From contig NC_079879.1 of NCBI RefSeq assembly GCF_029227915.1, forward strand, positions 31,502,501 through 31,566,500: DNA of 64,000 nt. The letters are read 5' to 3'. The notes below the pieces were generated by a model that saw only the letters and a program-made list of their open reading frames with translations, did no database searches and had not been told where the DNA came from. Made by a program: the position numbers and the translations under genes. This document shows positions 1 to 13,994 of this stretch, piece after piece (position 1 is the stretch's first letter; each line of letters starts with the position of its first letter). The DNA comes from Hydractinia symbiolongicarpus (lineage: Eukaryota; Cnidaria; Hydrozoa; Anthoathecata; Hydractiniidae).

Positions 1-2450
1 CGGGCTTGGCCCGTATAGTCAAAAGTATACAAAGAAAGTACCCAGGGAGTAAACTCATTTTCCGAACGATTTTTTAAATTATTTTTTCACCACTAAAACG
101 CATGAGACTTGTAGTCTTCAATCTTGTTTTCATTTTTGATGAGACGCTGAATAAAAGAAGTTTAATCGCCGGCAAACGAAAACCTGCGATTTCCCGTAAA
201 TCCCGGACTCGGCCTGTAAAGTCAAAAGTATACAAAGAAAGTACCCAGGGTGTAAACTCATTTCCCGAACGATTTTTTAAATTATTATTTCACCACTAAA
301 GCCCATGAGACTTGTAGTTTTTAAAAATGTTTTCATTTTTGATGAGAAGCTGAATAAAAGAAGTTTAATCGCCGGCAAACGAAAACCCGCGACTTCCCGT
401 AAATCCCGGACTCGGCCCGTATAGTCAAAAGTATACAAAGAAAGTACCCAGGGAGTACACTCATTTCCCGAACGATTTTTCAAATTATTTTTTCACCACT
501 AAAACGCATGAGACTTTTAGTTTTCAAAAATGTTTTCATTTTTGATGAGACGCTGAATAAAAGAGGTTTAATCGCCGGCAAAAGAAAACCCGCGATTTCC
601 CGTAAATCCCGGGCTTGGCCCGTACAGTCGAATGTATACAAAGAGAGTGCCCTGTGAGTAAACTCATTTCCACAACGATTTTTTAAATTATTTTTTCACC
701 ACTAAAACGCATAAGACTTGTAGTTTTCAAAAATGTTTTCATTTTTTTTGAGACGCTGAATAAAAGAAGTTTAATCGCCGGCAAACGAAAACCCACGATT
801 TCCCGTAAATCCCGGGCTTCGCCGTATAGTCAAAAGTATACAAAGAAAGTACCCAGGGAGTAAACTCATTTCCCGAACGATTTTTTAAATTATTTTTTCA
901 CCACTAAAACGCATGAGGCTTGTAGTCTTCAAACTTGTTTTCATTTTTGATGAGACGCTGAATAAAAGAAGTTTAATTGCCGGCAAACAAAAACCCGCGA
1001 TTTGCCGTAAATCCCGGACTCGGCCCGTATAGTCAAAAGTATACAAAGAAAGTACCCAGGAAGTAAACTCATTTTCCGAACGATTTTTTAATTTTTTTTT
1101 TCACCACTAAAACGCATGAGACTTGTAGTTTTCAAAAATGTTTTCATTCTTGATGAGACGCTTAATGAAAGAAGTTTAATCGCCGGCAAACGAAAACCCG
1201 TGATTTCCCGTAAATCCCGGGCTTGGCCCGTATAGTCGAATGTATACAAAGAAAGTACCCTGTGAGTAAACTCATTTCCACAACGATTTTTTAAATTATT
1301 CTTTCACCACTAAAACGCATAAGACTTGTAGTTTTCAAAAATGTTTTCATTTTTGATGAGACGCTGAATAAAAGAAGTTTAATCGCCGGCAAAGGAAAAC
1401 CCGCGATTTCCCGTAAATCCCGGGCTTGGCCCGTATAGTCAAAAGTATACAAAGAAAGTACCCAGGGAGTAAACTCATTTTCCGAACGATTTTTTAAATT
1501 TTTTTTTCACCACTAAAACGCATGAGACTTGTAGTTTTCAAAAATGTTTTCATTCTTGATGAGACGCTTAATGAAAGAAGTTTAGTCGCCGGCAAACGAA
1601 AACCCGTGATTTCCCCTAAATCCCGGGCTTGGCCCGTATAGTCGAATGTATACAAAGAAAGTACCCTGTGAGTAAACTCATTTCCACAACGATTTTTTAA
1701 ATTATTTTTTCACCACTAAAACGCATAAGACTTGTAGTTTTCAAAAATGTTTTCAATTTTGATGAGACGCTGAATAAAAGAAGTTTAATCGCCGGCAAAC
1801 GAAAACTCGCGATTTCCCGTAAATCCCGGGCTTAGCCCGTATAGTCAAAAGTATACAAAGAAAGTACCCAGGGAGTAAACTCATTTTCCGAACGATTTTT
1901 TAAATTATTTTTTCACCACTAAAACGCATGAGACTTGTAGTCTTCAATGTTGTTTTCATTTTTGATGAGACGCTGAATAAAAGAAGTTTAATCGCCGGCA
2001 AACGAAAACCTGCGATTTCCCGTAAATCCCGGACTCGGCCTGTAAAGTCAAAAGTATACAAAGAAAGTACCCAGGGTGTAAACTCATTTCCCGAACGATT
2101 TTTTAAATTATTATTTCACCACTAAAGCCCATGAGACTTGTAGTTTTTAAAAATGTTTTCATTTTTGATGAGAAGCTGAATAAAAGAAGTTTAATCGCCG
2201 GCAAACGAAAACCCGCGACTTCCCGTAAATCCCGGACTCGGCCCGTATAGTCAAAAGTATACAAAGAAAGTACCCAGGGAGTACACTCATTTCCCGAACG
2301 ATTTTTCAAATTATTTTTTCACCACTAAAACGCATGAGACTTTTAGTTTTCAAAAATGTTTTCATTTTTGATGAGACGCTGAATAAAAGAGGTTTAATCG
2401 CCGGCAAAAGAAAACCCGCGATTTCCCGTAAATCCCGGGCTTGGCCCGTA
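1..2450. repeat. Nine-monomer higher-order repeat, one and a third copies
   Basis: Positions 1 to about 620 are repeated almost exactly at about 1827-2446, an offset of 1826 bp or nine monomers. The shared stretch includes a CTTCAATCTTG/CTTCAATGTTG variant and a monomer with AAAGCCCATGAG in place of AAAACGCATGAG. The match fades after the third monomer, where GTACAGTCGAATG at about 633 faces GTATAGTCGAATA at about 2450. The CTTCAAACTTG-type variant seen at about 918 is absent from about 2.5 to 23.6 kb and returns in the right-hand half of the array. Confidence 0.8.
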
Positions 2451-3149
2451 TAGTCGAATATATACAAAGAAAGTACCCTGTGAGTAAACCCATTTCCAGA
2501 ACGATTTTTTAAATTATTTTTTCACCACTAAAAGGCATAAGACTTGTAGTTTTCAAAAATGTTTTCATTTTTGATGAGACGCTGAATAAAAGAAGTTTAA
2601 TCGCCGGCAAACGAAAAACCGCGATTTCCCGTAAATCCCGGGCTTTGCCCGTATAGTCAAAAGTGTACAAAGAAAGTACCCAGGGAGTAAACTCATTTCC
2701 CGAACGATTTTTTAATTTATTTTTTCACCACTAAAACGCATGAGACTTGTAGTTTTCAAAAATGTTTTCATTTTTGATGAGACGCTGAATAAAAGAAGTT
2801 TAATCGCCGGCAAACGAAAACCTGCGATTTCCCGTAAATCCCTGGCTTGGCCCGTATAGTCAAAAGTATACAAAGAAAGAACCCAGGGAGTAAACTCATT
2901 TCCCAAATGATTTTTTAAATTATTATTTCACCACTAAAGCCCATGAGAATTGTAGTTTTTAAAAATGTTTTCATTTTTGATGAGACGCTGAATAAAAGAA
3001 GTTTAATCGCCGGCAAACGAAAACCCGCGACTTCCCGTAAATCCCGGACTCGGCCCGTATAGTCAAAAGTATACAAAGAAAGTACCCAGGGAGTAAACTC
3101 ATTTCCCGAACGATTTTTTAAAGTATTATTTCACCACTAAAGCCCATGA

Positions 3150-6100
3150 GACTTGTAGTTTTTAAAAATGTTTTCATTTTTGATGAGACGCTGAATAAAA
3201 GAAGTTTAATCGCCGGCAAACGAAAACCCGTGATTTCCCGTAAATCCCGGACTCGGCCCGTATAGTCAAAAGTATACAAAGAAAGTACCCAGGGAGTAAA
3301 CTCATTTCCCGAACGATTTTTAAAATTATTTTTGCACCACTAAAACGCATGAGACTTGTAGTTTTCAGAATTGTTTTCATTTTTGATGAGACGCCTAATG
3401 AAAGTGGTTTAATCGCCGGCAAAGGAAAACCCGCCATTTCCCGTAAACCCCGGGCTTGGCCCGAATAGTCAAAAGCATACAAAGAAAGTACCTGGGGTGT
3501 AAACCCATTTCCCGAACGATGTTTTAAATTATTATTTCACCACTAAAGCCCATGAGACTTGTAGTTTTTAAAAATGTTTTCATTTTTGAGGAGACGCTGA
3601 ATAAAAGCAGTTTAGTCGCCGGCAAACGTAAACCCGCGAATTCCCGTAAATCCCGGACTCGGCCCGTATAGTCAAAAGTACACAAAGAAAGTACCCAGGG
3701 AGTAAACTCATTTCCCGAACGATTTTTTAAATTATCTTTTCACCACTAAAACGCATGAGACTTGTTGTTTTCAGAAATGTTTTCATTTTTGATGAGACGC
3801 TTAATGAAAGTGGTTTGATCGCCGGCAAAGGAAAACCCGCGATTTCCCGTAAATCCCGGGCTTGGCCCGTATAGTTGAATGTATACAAAGAAAGTACCCT
3901 GTGAGTAAACTCATTTCCAAATACAATTTTTTAAATTATCTTTTCACCACTAAAACGCATGAGACTTGTAGTTTTCAAAAATGTTTTCATTTTTGATGAG
4001 ACGCTGAATAAAAGAAGTTTAATCGCCGGCAAACGAAAACCCGCCATTTCCCGTAACCCCGGGCTTGGCCCGTATAGTCAAAAGTATACAAAGAAAGTAC
4101 CCGGGGTGTAAACTCATTTCCCGAACGATTTTTTAAATTATTATTTCACCACTAAAGCCCATGAGACTTGTAGTTTTTAAAAATGTTTTCATTTTTGATG
4201 AGACGCTGAATAAAAGAAGTTTAATCGCCGGCAAACGAAAACCCGCAATTTCCCGTAAATCCCGGACTCGGCCCGTATAGTCAAAAGTATACAAAGAAAG
4301 TACCCAGGGAGTAAACTCATTTCCCGAACGATTTTTAAAATTATTTTTGAACCACTAAAACGCATGAGACTTGTAGTTTTCAGAATTGTTTTCATTTTTG
4401 ATGAGACGCCTAATGAAAGTGGTTTAATCGCCGGCAAAGGAAAACCCGCCATTTCCCGTAAACCCCGGGCTTGGCCCGAATAGTCAAAAGCATACAAAGA
4501 AAGTACCTGGGGTGTAAACCCATTTCCCGAACGATGTTTTAAATTATTATTTCACCACTAAAGCCCATGAGACTTGTAGTTTTTAAAAATGTTTTCATTT
4601 TTGAGGAGACGCTGAATAAAAGAAGTTAAATCGCCGGCAAACGAAAACCCGCGACTTCCCGTAAATCCCGGACTCGGCCCGTATAGTCAAAAGTATACAA
4701 AGATAGTACCCAGGAAGTAAACTCATTTCCCGAACGATTTTTTAAATTATCTTTTCACCACTAAAACGCATGAGACTTGTAGTTTTCAGAAATGTTTTCA
4801 TTTTTGATGAGACGCTGAATAAAAGAAGTTTAATCGCCGGCAAACGAAAACCCGCAATTTCCCGTAAATCCCGGACTCGGCCCGTATAGTCAAAAGTATA
4901 CAAAGAAAGTACCCAGGGAGTAAACTCATTTCCCGAACGATTTTTAAAATTATTTTTGAACCACTAAAACGCATGAGACTTGTAGTTTTCAGAATTGTTT
5001 TCATTTTTGATGAGACGCCTAATGAAAGTGGTTTAATCGCCGGCAAAGGAAAACCCGCCATTTCCCGTAAACCCCGGGCTTGGCCCGAATAGTCAAAAGC
5101 ATACAAAGAAAGTACCTGGGGTGTAAACCCATTTCCCGAACGATGTTTTAAATTATTATTTCACCACTAAAGCCCATGAGACTTGTAGTTTTTAAAAATG
5201 TTTTCATTTTTGAGGAGACGCTGAATAAAAGAAGTTAAATCGCCGGCAAACGAAAACCCGCGACTTCCCGTAAATCCCGGACTCGGCCCGTATAGTCAAA
5301 AGTATACAAAGATAGTACCCAGGAAGTAAACTCATTTCCCGAACGATTTTTTAAATTATCTTTTCACCACTAAAACGCATGAGACTTGTAGTTTTCAGAA
5401 ATGTTTTCATTTTTGATGAGACGCTTAATGAAAGTGGTTTAATCGCCGGAAAACGAAAACCCGCGATTTCCCGTAAATCCCGGGCTTGGCCCGTATAGTT
5501 AAATTTTTTTTTCACCACTAAAGCCCATGAGACTTGTAGTTTTTAAAAATGTTTTCATTTTTGATGAGCGCTGAATAAAAGCAGTTTAATCGCCGGCAAA
5601 CGTAAACCCGCGATTTCCCGTAAATCCCGGACTCGGCCTGTATAGTCAAAAGTACACAAAGAAAGTACCCAGGGAGTAAACTCATTTCCCGAACGATTTT
5701 TTAAATTATCTTTTCACCACTAAAACGCATGAGACTTGTTGTTTTCAGAAATGTGTTCATTTTTGATGAGACGCTTAATGAAAGTGGTTTGATCGCCGGC
5801 AAAGGAAAACCCGCGATTTCCCGTAAATCCCGGGCTTGGCCCGTATAGTTGAATGTATACAAAGAAAGTACCCTGTGAGTAAACTCATTTCCAAATACAA
5901 TTTTTTAAATTATCTTTTCACCACTAAAACGCATGAGGCTTGTAGTTTTCAAAAATGTTTTCATTTTTGATGAGACGCTGAATAAAAGAAGTTTAATCGC
6001 CGGCAAACGAAAACCCGCCATTTCCCGTAACCCCGGGCTTGGCCCGTATAGTCAAAAGTATACAAAGAAAGTACCCGGGGTGTAAACTCATTTCCCGAAC

Positions 6101-6160
6101 GATTTTTTAAATTATTATTTCACCACTAAAGCCCATGAGACTTGTAGTTTTCAGAAATCT
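3150..6160. repeat. Nested 3-, 5- and 10-monomer duplications
   Basis: A three-monomer block at about 4185-4793 is directly repeated at about 4794-5402 (609 bp offset, essentially identical). A related copy lies 1015 bp (five monomers) upstream of the first. The variant GCAGTTTAGTCGCCGGC at 3607 reappears as GCAGTTTAATCGCCGGC at 5581, an offset of 1974 bp. That equals ten monomers minus the 56 bp missing from the short monomer at 5481. These overlapping offsets show several rounds of unequal exchange in one place. Confidence 0.75.
5481..5627. repeat. Internally deleted satellite monomer (147 bp)
   Basis: From CGGGCTTGG at 5481 to the next CGGACTCGG at 5628 is 147 bp instead of 203. The deletion removes the GTATAC, ACCCTGTGAG and CATTTCC blocks and joins GTATAGTT directly to AAATTTTTTTTTCACCAC. 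About 56 bp are missing. This is the clearest break in monomer length inside the array. Confidence 0.85.
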
Positions 6161-7854
6161 TTTCATTTTTGATGAGACGCTTAATGAAAGTGGTTTAATC
6201 GCCGGCAAACGAAAACCCGCGATTTCCCGTAAATCCCGGGCTAGGCCCGTATAGTCGAATGTATACAAAGAAAGTACCCTGTGAGTAAACTCATTTCCAA
6301 AACGATTTTTTAAATTATCTTATCACCACAACGCATGAGACTTGTAGTTTTCAAAAATGTTTTCATTTTTGATGAGACACTGAATAAAAGAAGTTTAATC
6401 GCCGGCAAACGAAAACCCGCGATTTCCCGTAAATCACGGACTCGGACCGTATAGTCAATAGTATACAAAGAAAGTACCCAGGGAGTAAACTCATTTTCCG
6501 AACGATTTTTTAAATTATTTTTTCACCACTAAAGCCCATGAGACTTGTAGTTTTTAAAAATGTTTTCATTTTTGATGAGACGCTGAATAAAAGAAGTTTA
6601 ATCGCCGGCAAAAGAAAACCCGCGACTTCCCGTAAATCCCGGACTCGGCCCGTATAGTCAAAAGTATTCAAAGAAAGTACCCATGGAGTAAACTCATTTC
6701 CCGAACGATTTTTTAAATTATCTTTTCACCACTAAAACGCATAAGACTTGTAGTTTTCAGAAATCTTTTCATTTTTGATGAGACGCTTAATGAATGTGGT
6801 TTAATCGCCGGGAAACGAAAACCCGCGATTTCCCGTAAATACCGGGCTTGGCCCCTATAGTCAAAAGTATACAAAGAAAGTACCCAGGGAGTAAACTCAT
6901 TTCCCGAACAATTTTTTTTATTATTTTTTCACCACTAAATCGCATGAGACTTGTAGTTTTTAAAAATGTTTTCATTTTTGATGGGACGCTGAATAAAAGA
7001 AGTTTAATCGCCGGTAAACGAAAACCCGCGATTTCCCGTAAATCACGGACTCGGCCCGTATAGTCAATAGTATACAAAGAAAGTACCCAGGGAGTAAACT
7101 CATTTTCCGAACGATTTTTTAAATTATTTTTTCACCACTAAAGCCTATGAGACTTGTAGTTTTTAAAAATGTTTTCATTTTTGATGAGACGCTGAATAAA
7201 AAAAAGTTTAATCGCCGGCAAACGAAAACCCGCGACTTCCCGTAAATCCCGGACTCGGCCCGTATAGTCAAAAGTATACAAAGAAAGTACCCATGGAGTA
7301 AACTCATTTCCCGAACGATTTTTTAAATTATCTTTTCACCACTACAACGCATAAGACTTGAAGTTTTCAGAAATGTTTTCATTTTTGATGAGACGCATAA
7401 TGAAAGTGGTTTAATCGCCGGCAAACGAAAACCCTCGATTTCCCGTAAATCCCGGGCTTGGCCCGTATGTCGAATGTATACAAAGAAAGTACCCTGTGAG
7501 TAAACTCATTTCCAAAACGATTTTTTAAATTATCTTTTCACCACTAAAAACGCATGAGACTTGTAGTTTACAAAAATGTTTTCATTTTTGATTAGACACT
7601 GAATAAAAGAAGTTTAATCACCAGCACACGAAAACCCGCCATTTCCCGTAAATCCCGAGCTTGGCCCGTATAGTCAAAAGTATACAAAGAAAGTACCCTG
7701 TGAGTAAACTCATTTCCAGAACGATTTTTGAAATTATCTTTTCACCACTAAAACGCATGAGACTTGTAGTTTTCAAAAATGTTTTCATTTTTGATGAGAC
7801 GCTGAATAAAATGAGTTTAATCGCCGGCAAACGAAAACCCGCGATTTCCCGTAA

Positions 7855-10800
7855 ATCCCGGACTCAGCCCGTATAGTCAAAAGTATACAAAGAAAGTAGC
7901 CAGGGAGTAAACTCATTTCCCGAACGATTTTTTAAATTATTTTTTCACCACTAAAACGCATGAGACTTCTGGTTTTCAGAATTGTTTTCATTTTTGATGA
8001 GACGCTTATTGAAAGTGGTTTAATCACCAGCAAAGGAAAACCCGCGATTTCCCGTAAATCCCGGGCTTGACCCGTATAGTCGAATGTATACAAAAAAAGT
8101 ACCCTGTGAGTAAACTCATTTCCCAAACGATTTTTTAAATTATTATTTCACCACTAAAGCACATAAAGACTTGTAGTTTTTAAAAATGTTTTCATTTTTG
8201 ATGAGACGCTGAATAAACTAAGTTTAATCGCCGGCAAAGGGAAACCCGCGATTTCCCGTAAATCACGGACTCGGCCCGTATAGTCAATAGTATACAAAGA
8301 AAGTACCCAGGGAGTAAACTCATTTTCCGAACGATTTTTTAATCTATTTTTTCACCACTAAAGCCCATGAGACTTGTAGTTTTTAAAAATGTTTTCATTT
8401 TTGATGAGACGCTGAATAAAAGAAGTTTAATCGCCGGCAAACGAAAACCCGCGACTTCCCGTAAATCCCGGACTCGGCCCGTATAGTTAAAAGTATACAA
8501 AGAAAGTACCAATGGAGTAAACTCATTTCCCGAACGATTTTTTAAATTATCTTTTCACCACTAAAACGCATAAGACTTGTAGTTTTCAGAAATGTTTTCA
8601 TTTTTGATGAGACGCATAATGAAAGTGGTTTAATTGCCGGCAAACGAAAACCCTCGATTTCCCGTAAATCCCGGGCTTGGCCCTTATAGTCGAATGTATA
8701 CAAAGAAAGTACCCTGTGAGTAAACTCATTTCCAAAACGATTTTTTAAATTATCTTTTCACCACTAAAAACGCATGAGACTTGTAGTTTTCAAAAATGTT
8801 TTCATTTTTGATGAGACACTGAATAAAAAAAGTATAATCGCCGGCAAACGAAAACCCGCCATTTCCCGTAAATACCGGGCTTGGCCCCTATAGTCAAAAG
8901 TATACAAAGAAAGTACCCAGGGAGTAAACTCATTTCCCGAACAATTTTTTATATTATTTTTTCACCACTAAATCGCATGAGACTTGTAGTTTTCAAAAAT
9001 GTTTTCATTTTTGATGGGACGCTGAATAAAAGAAGTTTAATCGCCGGCCAACGAAAACCCGCGATTTCCCGTAAATCACGGACTCGGACCGTATAGTCAA
9101 TAGTATACAAAGAAAGTACCCAGGGAGTAAACTCATTTCCCGAACGATTTCTTAAATTATCTTTTCACCACTACAACGCATAAGACTTGAAGTTTTCAGA
9201 AATGTTTTCATTTTTGATAAGACGCATAATGAAAGTGGTTTAATCGCCGGCAAACGAAAACCCTCGATTTCCCGTAAATCCCGGGCTTGGCCCGTATAGT
9301 CGAATGTATACAAAGAAAGTACCCTGTGAGTAAACTCATTTCCCAAACGATTTTTTAAATTATTATTTCACCACTAAAGCACATGAGACTTGTAGTTTTT
9401 AAAAATGTTTTCATTTTTGATGAGACGCTGAATAAAAGAAGTTTAATCGTCGGCAAACGAAAACCCGCGATTTCCCGTAAATCACGGACTCGGCCCGTAT
9501 AGTCAATAGTATACAAAGAAAGTACCCAGGGAGTAAACTCATTTTCCGAACGATTTTTTAATCTATTTTTTCACCACTAAAGCCCATGAGACTTGTAGTT
9601 TTTAAAAATGTTTTCATTTTTGATGAGACGCTGAATAAAAGAAGTTTAATCGCCGGCAAACAAAAACCCGCGACTTCCCGTAAATCCCGGACTCGGCCCG
9701 TATAGTCAAAAGTATACAAAGAAAGTAGCCAGGGAGTAAACTCATTTCCCGAACGATTTTTTAAATTATTTTTTCACCACTAAAACGCATGAGACTTCTG
9801 GTTTTCAGAATTGTTTTCATTTTTGATGAGACGCTTATTGAAAGTGGTTTAATCACCAGCAAAGGAAAACCCGCGATTTCCCGTAAATCCCGGGCTTGAC
9901 CCGTATAGTCGAATGTATACAAAAAAAGTACCCTGTGAGTAAACTCATTTCCCAAACGATTTTTTAAATTATTATTTCACCACTAAAGCACATAAAGACT
10001 TGTAGTTTTTAAAAATGTTTTCATTTTTGATGAGACGCTGAATAAACTAAGTTTAATCGCCGGCAAAGGGAAACCCGCGATTTCCCGTAAATCACGGACT
10101 CGGCCCGTATAGTCAATAGTATACAAAGAAAGTACCCAGGGAGTAAACTCATTTTCCGAACGATTTTTTAATCTATTTTTTCACCACTAAAGCCCATGAG
10201 ACTTGTAGTTTTTAAAAATGTTTTCATTTTTGATGAGACGCTGAATAAAAGAAGTTTAATCGCCGGCAAACGAAAACCCGCGACTTCCCGTAAATCCCGG
10301 ACTCGGCCCGTATAGTTAAAAGTATACAAAGAAAGTACCAATGGAGTAAACTCATTTCCCGAACGATTTTTTAAATTATCTTTTCACCACTAAAACGCAT
10401 AAGACTTGTAGTTTTCAGAAATGTTTTCATTTTTGATGAGACGCATAATGAAAGTGGTTTAATTGCCGGCAAACGAAAACCCTCGATTTCCCGTAAATCC
10501 CGGGCTTGGCCCTTATAGTCGAATGTATACAAAGAAAGTACCCTGTGAGTAAACTCATTTCCAAAACGATTTTTTAAATTATCTTTTCACCACTAAAAAC
10601 GCATGAGACTTGTAGTTTTCAGAAATGTTTTCATTTTTGATGAGACGCATAATGAAAGTGGTTTAATTGCCGGCAAACGAAAACCCTCGATTTCCCGTAA
10701 ATCCCGGACTCAGCCCGTATAGTCAAAAGTATACAAAGAAAGTAGCCAGGGAGTAAACTCATTTCCCGAACGATTTTTTAAATTATTTTTTCACCACTAA

Positions 10801-12541
10801 AACGCATGAGACTTCTGGTTTTCAGAATTGTTTTCATTTTTGATGAGACGCTTATTGAAAGTGGTTTAATCACCAGCAAAGGAAAACCCGCGATTTCCCG
10901 TAAATCCCGGGCTTGACCCGTATAGTCGAATGTATACAAAAAAAGTACCCTGTGAGTAAACTCATTTCCCAAACGATTTTTTAAATTATTATTTCACCAC
11001 TAAAGCACATAAAGACTTGTAGTTTTTAAAAATGTTTTCATTTTTGATGAGACGCTGAATAAACTAAGTTTAATCGCCGGCAAAGGGAAACCCGCGATTT
11101 CCCGTAAATCACGGACTCGGCCCGTATAGTCAATAGTATACAAAGAAAGTACCCAGGGAGTAAACTCATTTTCCGAACGATTTTTTAATCTATTTTTTCA
11201 CCACTAAAGCCCATGAGACTTGTAGTTTTTAAAAATGTTTTCATTTTTGATGAGACGCTGAATAAAAGAAGTTTAATCGCCGGCAAACGAAAACCCGCGA
11301 CTTCCCGTAAATCCCGGACTCGGCCCGTATAGTTAAAAGTATACAAAGAAAGTACCAATGGAGTAAACTCATTTCCCGAACGATTTTTTAAATTATCTTT
11401 TCACCACTAAAACGCATAAGACTTGTAGTTTTCAGAAATGTTTTCATTTTTGATGAGACGCATAATGAAAGTGGTTTAATTGCCGGCAAACGAAAACCCT
11501 CGATTTCCCGTAAATCCCGGGCTTGGCCCTTATAGTCGAATGTATACAAAGAAAGTACCCTGTGAGTAAACTCATTTCCAAAACGATTTTTTAAATTATC
11601 TTTTCACCACTAAAAACGCATGAGACTTGTAGTTTTCAAAAATGTTTTCATTTTTGATGAGACACTGAATAAAAAAAGTATAATCGCCGGCAAACGAAAA
11701 CCCGCCATTTCCCGTAAATACCGGGCTTGGCCCCTATAGTCAAAAGTATACAAAGAAAGTACCCAGGGAGTAAACTCATTTCCCGAACAATTTTTTATAT
11801 TATTTTTTCACCACTAAATCGCATGAGACTTGTAGTTTTCAAAAATGTTTTCATTTTTGATGGGACGCTGAATAAAAGAAGTTTAATCGCCGGCCAACGA
11901 AAACCCGCGATTTCCCGTAAATCACGGACTCGGACCGTATAGTCAATAGTATACAAAGAAAGTACCCAGGGAGTAAACTCATTTCCCGAACGATTTCTTA
12001 AATTATCTTTTCACCACTACAACGCATAAGACTTGAAGTTTTCAGAAATGTTTTCATTTTTGATAAGACGCATAATGAAAGTGGTTTAATCGCCGGCAAA
12101 CGAAAACCCTCGATTTCCCGTAAATCCCGGGCTTGGCCCGTATAGTCGAATGTATACAAAGAAAGTACCCTGTGAGTAAACTCATTTCCCAAACGATTTT
12201 TTAAATTATTATTTCACCACTAAAGCACATGAGACTTGTAGTTTTTAAAAATGTTTTCATTTTTGATGAGACGCTGAATAAAAGAAGTTTAATCGTCGGC
12301 AAACGAAAACCCGCGATTTCCCGTAAATCACGGACTCGGCCCGTATAGTCAATAGTATACAAAGAAAGTACCCAGGGAGTAAACTCATTTTCCGAACGAT
12401 TTTTTAATCTATTTTTTCACCACTAAAGCCCATGAGACTTGTAGTTTTTAAAAATGTTTTCATTTTTGATGAGACGCTGAATAAAAGAAGTTTAATCGCC
12501 GGCAAACAAAAACCCGCGACTTCCCGTAAATCCCGGACTCG
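7855..12541. repeat. Nine-monomer HOR in three copies, middle one shortened
   Basis: Three successive blocks start near 7855, 9690 and 10701. The first and third share about 1.84 kb at an offset of 2846 bp. The middle block matches their first part but is only about 1017 bp (five monomers), so it lacks four monomers. Variants CTTCTGGTTTTCAG, ACCAGCAAAGG, AAAGCACATAAAG and a GATGGGACGC monomer mark the blocks. Sequence between duplicates is close to identical. Confidence 0.8.
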
Positions 12542-13990
12542 GCCCGTATAGTTAAAAGTATACAAAGAAAGTACCAATGAAGTAAACTCATTTCCCGAAC
12601 GATTTTTTAAATTATCTTTTCACCACTAAAACGCATAAGACTTGTAGTTTTCAGAAATGTTTTCATTTTTGATGAGACGCATAATGAAAGTGGTTTAATT
12701 GCCGGCAAACGAAAACCCTCGATTTCCCGTAAATCCCGGGCTTGGCCCGTATAGTCGAATGTATACAAAGAAAGTACCCTGTGAGTAAACTCATTTCCAA
12801 AACGATTTTTAAAATTATCTTTTCACCACTAAAAACGCATGAGACTTGTAGTTTACAAAAATGTTTTCATTTTTGATTAGACACTGAATAAAAGAAGTTT
12901 AATCACCAGCACACGAAAACCCGCCATTTCCCGTAAATCCCGGGCTTGGCCCGTATAGTCAAAAGTATACAAAGAAAGTACCCTGTGAGTAAACTCATTT
13001 CCAGAACGATTTTTTAAATTATCTTTTCACCACTAAAACGCATGAGACTTGTAGTTTTAAAAAATGTTTTCATTTTTGATGAGACGCTTATTGAAAGTGG
13101 TTTAATCGCCGGCAAAGGAAAACCCGCGATTTCCCGTAAATCCCGGGCTTGGCCCGTATAGTCGAATGTATACAAAGAAAGTACCCTGTGAGCAAACTCA
13201 TTTCCCAAACGATCTTTTAAATTATTATTTCACCACTAAAGCACATGAGACTTGTAGTTTTTAAAAATGTTTTCATTTTTGATGAGACGCTGAATAAAAG
13301 AAGTTTAATTGCCGGCAAACGGAAACCCGCGATTTCCCGTAAATCCCGGACTCGGCCCGTATAGTCAAAAGTATACAAAAAAAGTACCCAGGGAGTAAAC
13401 TTATTTCCCGAACGATTTTTTAAATTATTTTTTCACCACTAAAATGCATGAGACTTGCAGTTTTCAGAATTGTTTTCATTTTTGATGAGACGCTTAATGA
13501 AAGTGGTTTAATCGCCGGCAAAGGAAAACCCGCGATTTCCCGTAAATCCCGGGCTTGGCCCGTATAGTCGAATGTATACCAAGAAAGTACCCTGTGAGTA
13601 AACTCATTTCCAAAACGATTTTTTAAATTATATTTTCACCACTAAAAACGCATGAGACTTGTAGTTTACAAAAATGTTTTCATTTTTGATTAGACACTGA
13701 ATAAAAGAAGTTTAATCACCAGCACACGAAAACCCGCCATTTCCCGTAAATCCCGGGCTTGGCCCGTATAGTCAAAAGTATACAAAGAAAGTACCCTGTG
13801 AGTAAACTCATTTCCAGAACGAATTTTTAAATTATCTTTTTACCACTAAAACGCATGAGACTTGTAGTTTTCAAAAATGTTTTCATTTTTGATGAGACGC
13901 TGAATAAAATGAGTTTAATCGCCGGCAAACAAAAACCCGCGATTTCCCGTAAATCCCGGACTCGGCCCGTATAGTCAAAAGTATACAAAG
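12542..13990. repeat. Satellite monomers without a clear local HOR
   Basis: About seven monomers in the regular 203-bp register. They share the ACCAGCACACGAAAACC and AAAGCACATGAG variants with the rest of the 7-21 kb region. A segment at about 13.60-13.99 kb is similar to one near 16.85-17.24 kb. I see no gene or foreign insertion. Confidence 0.7.
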
Positions 13991-13994
13991 AAAG

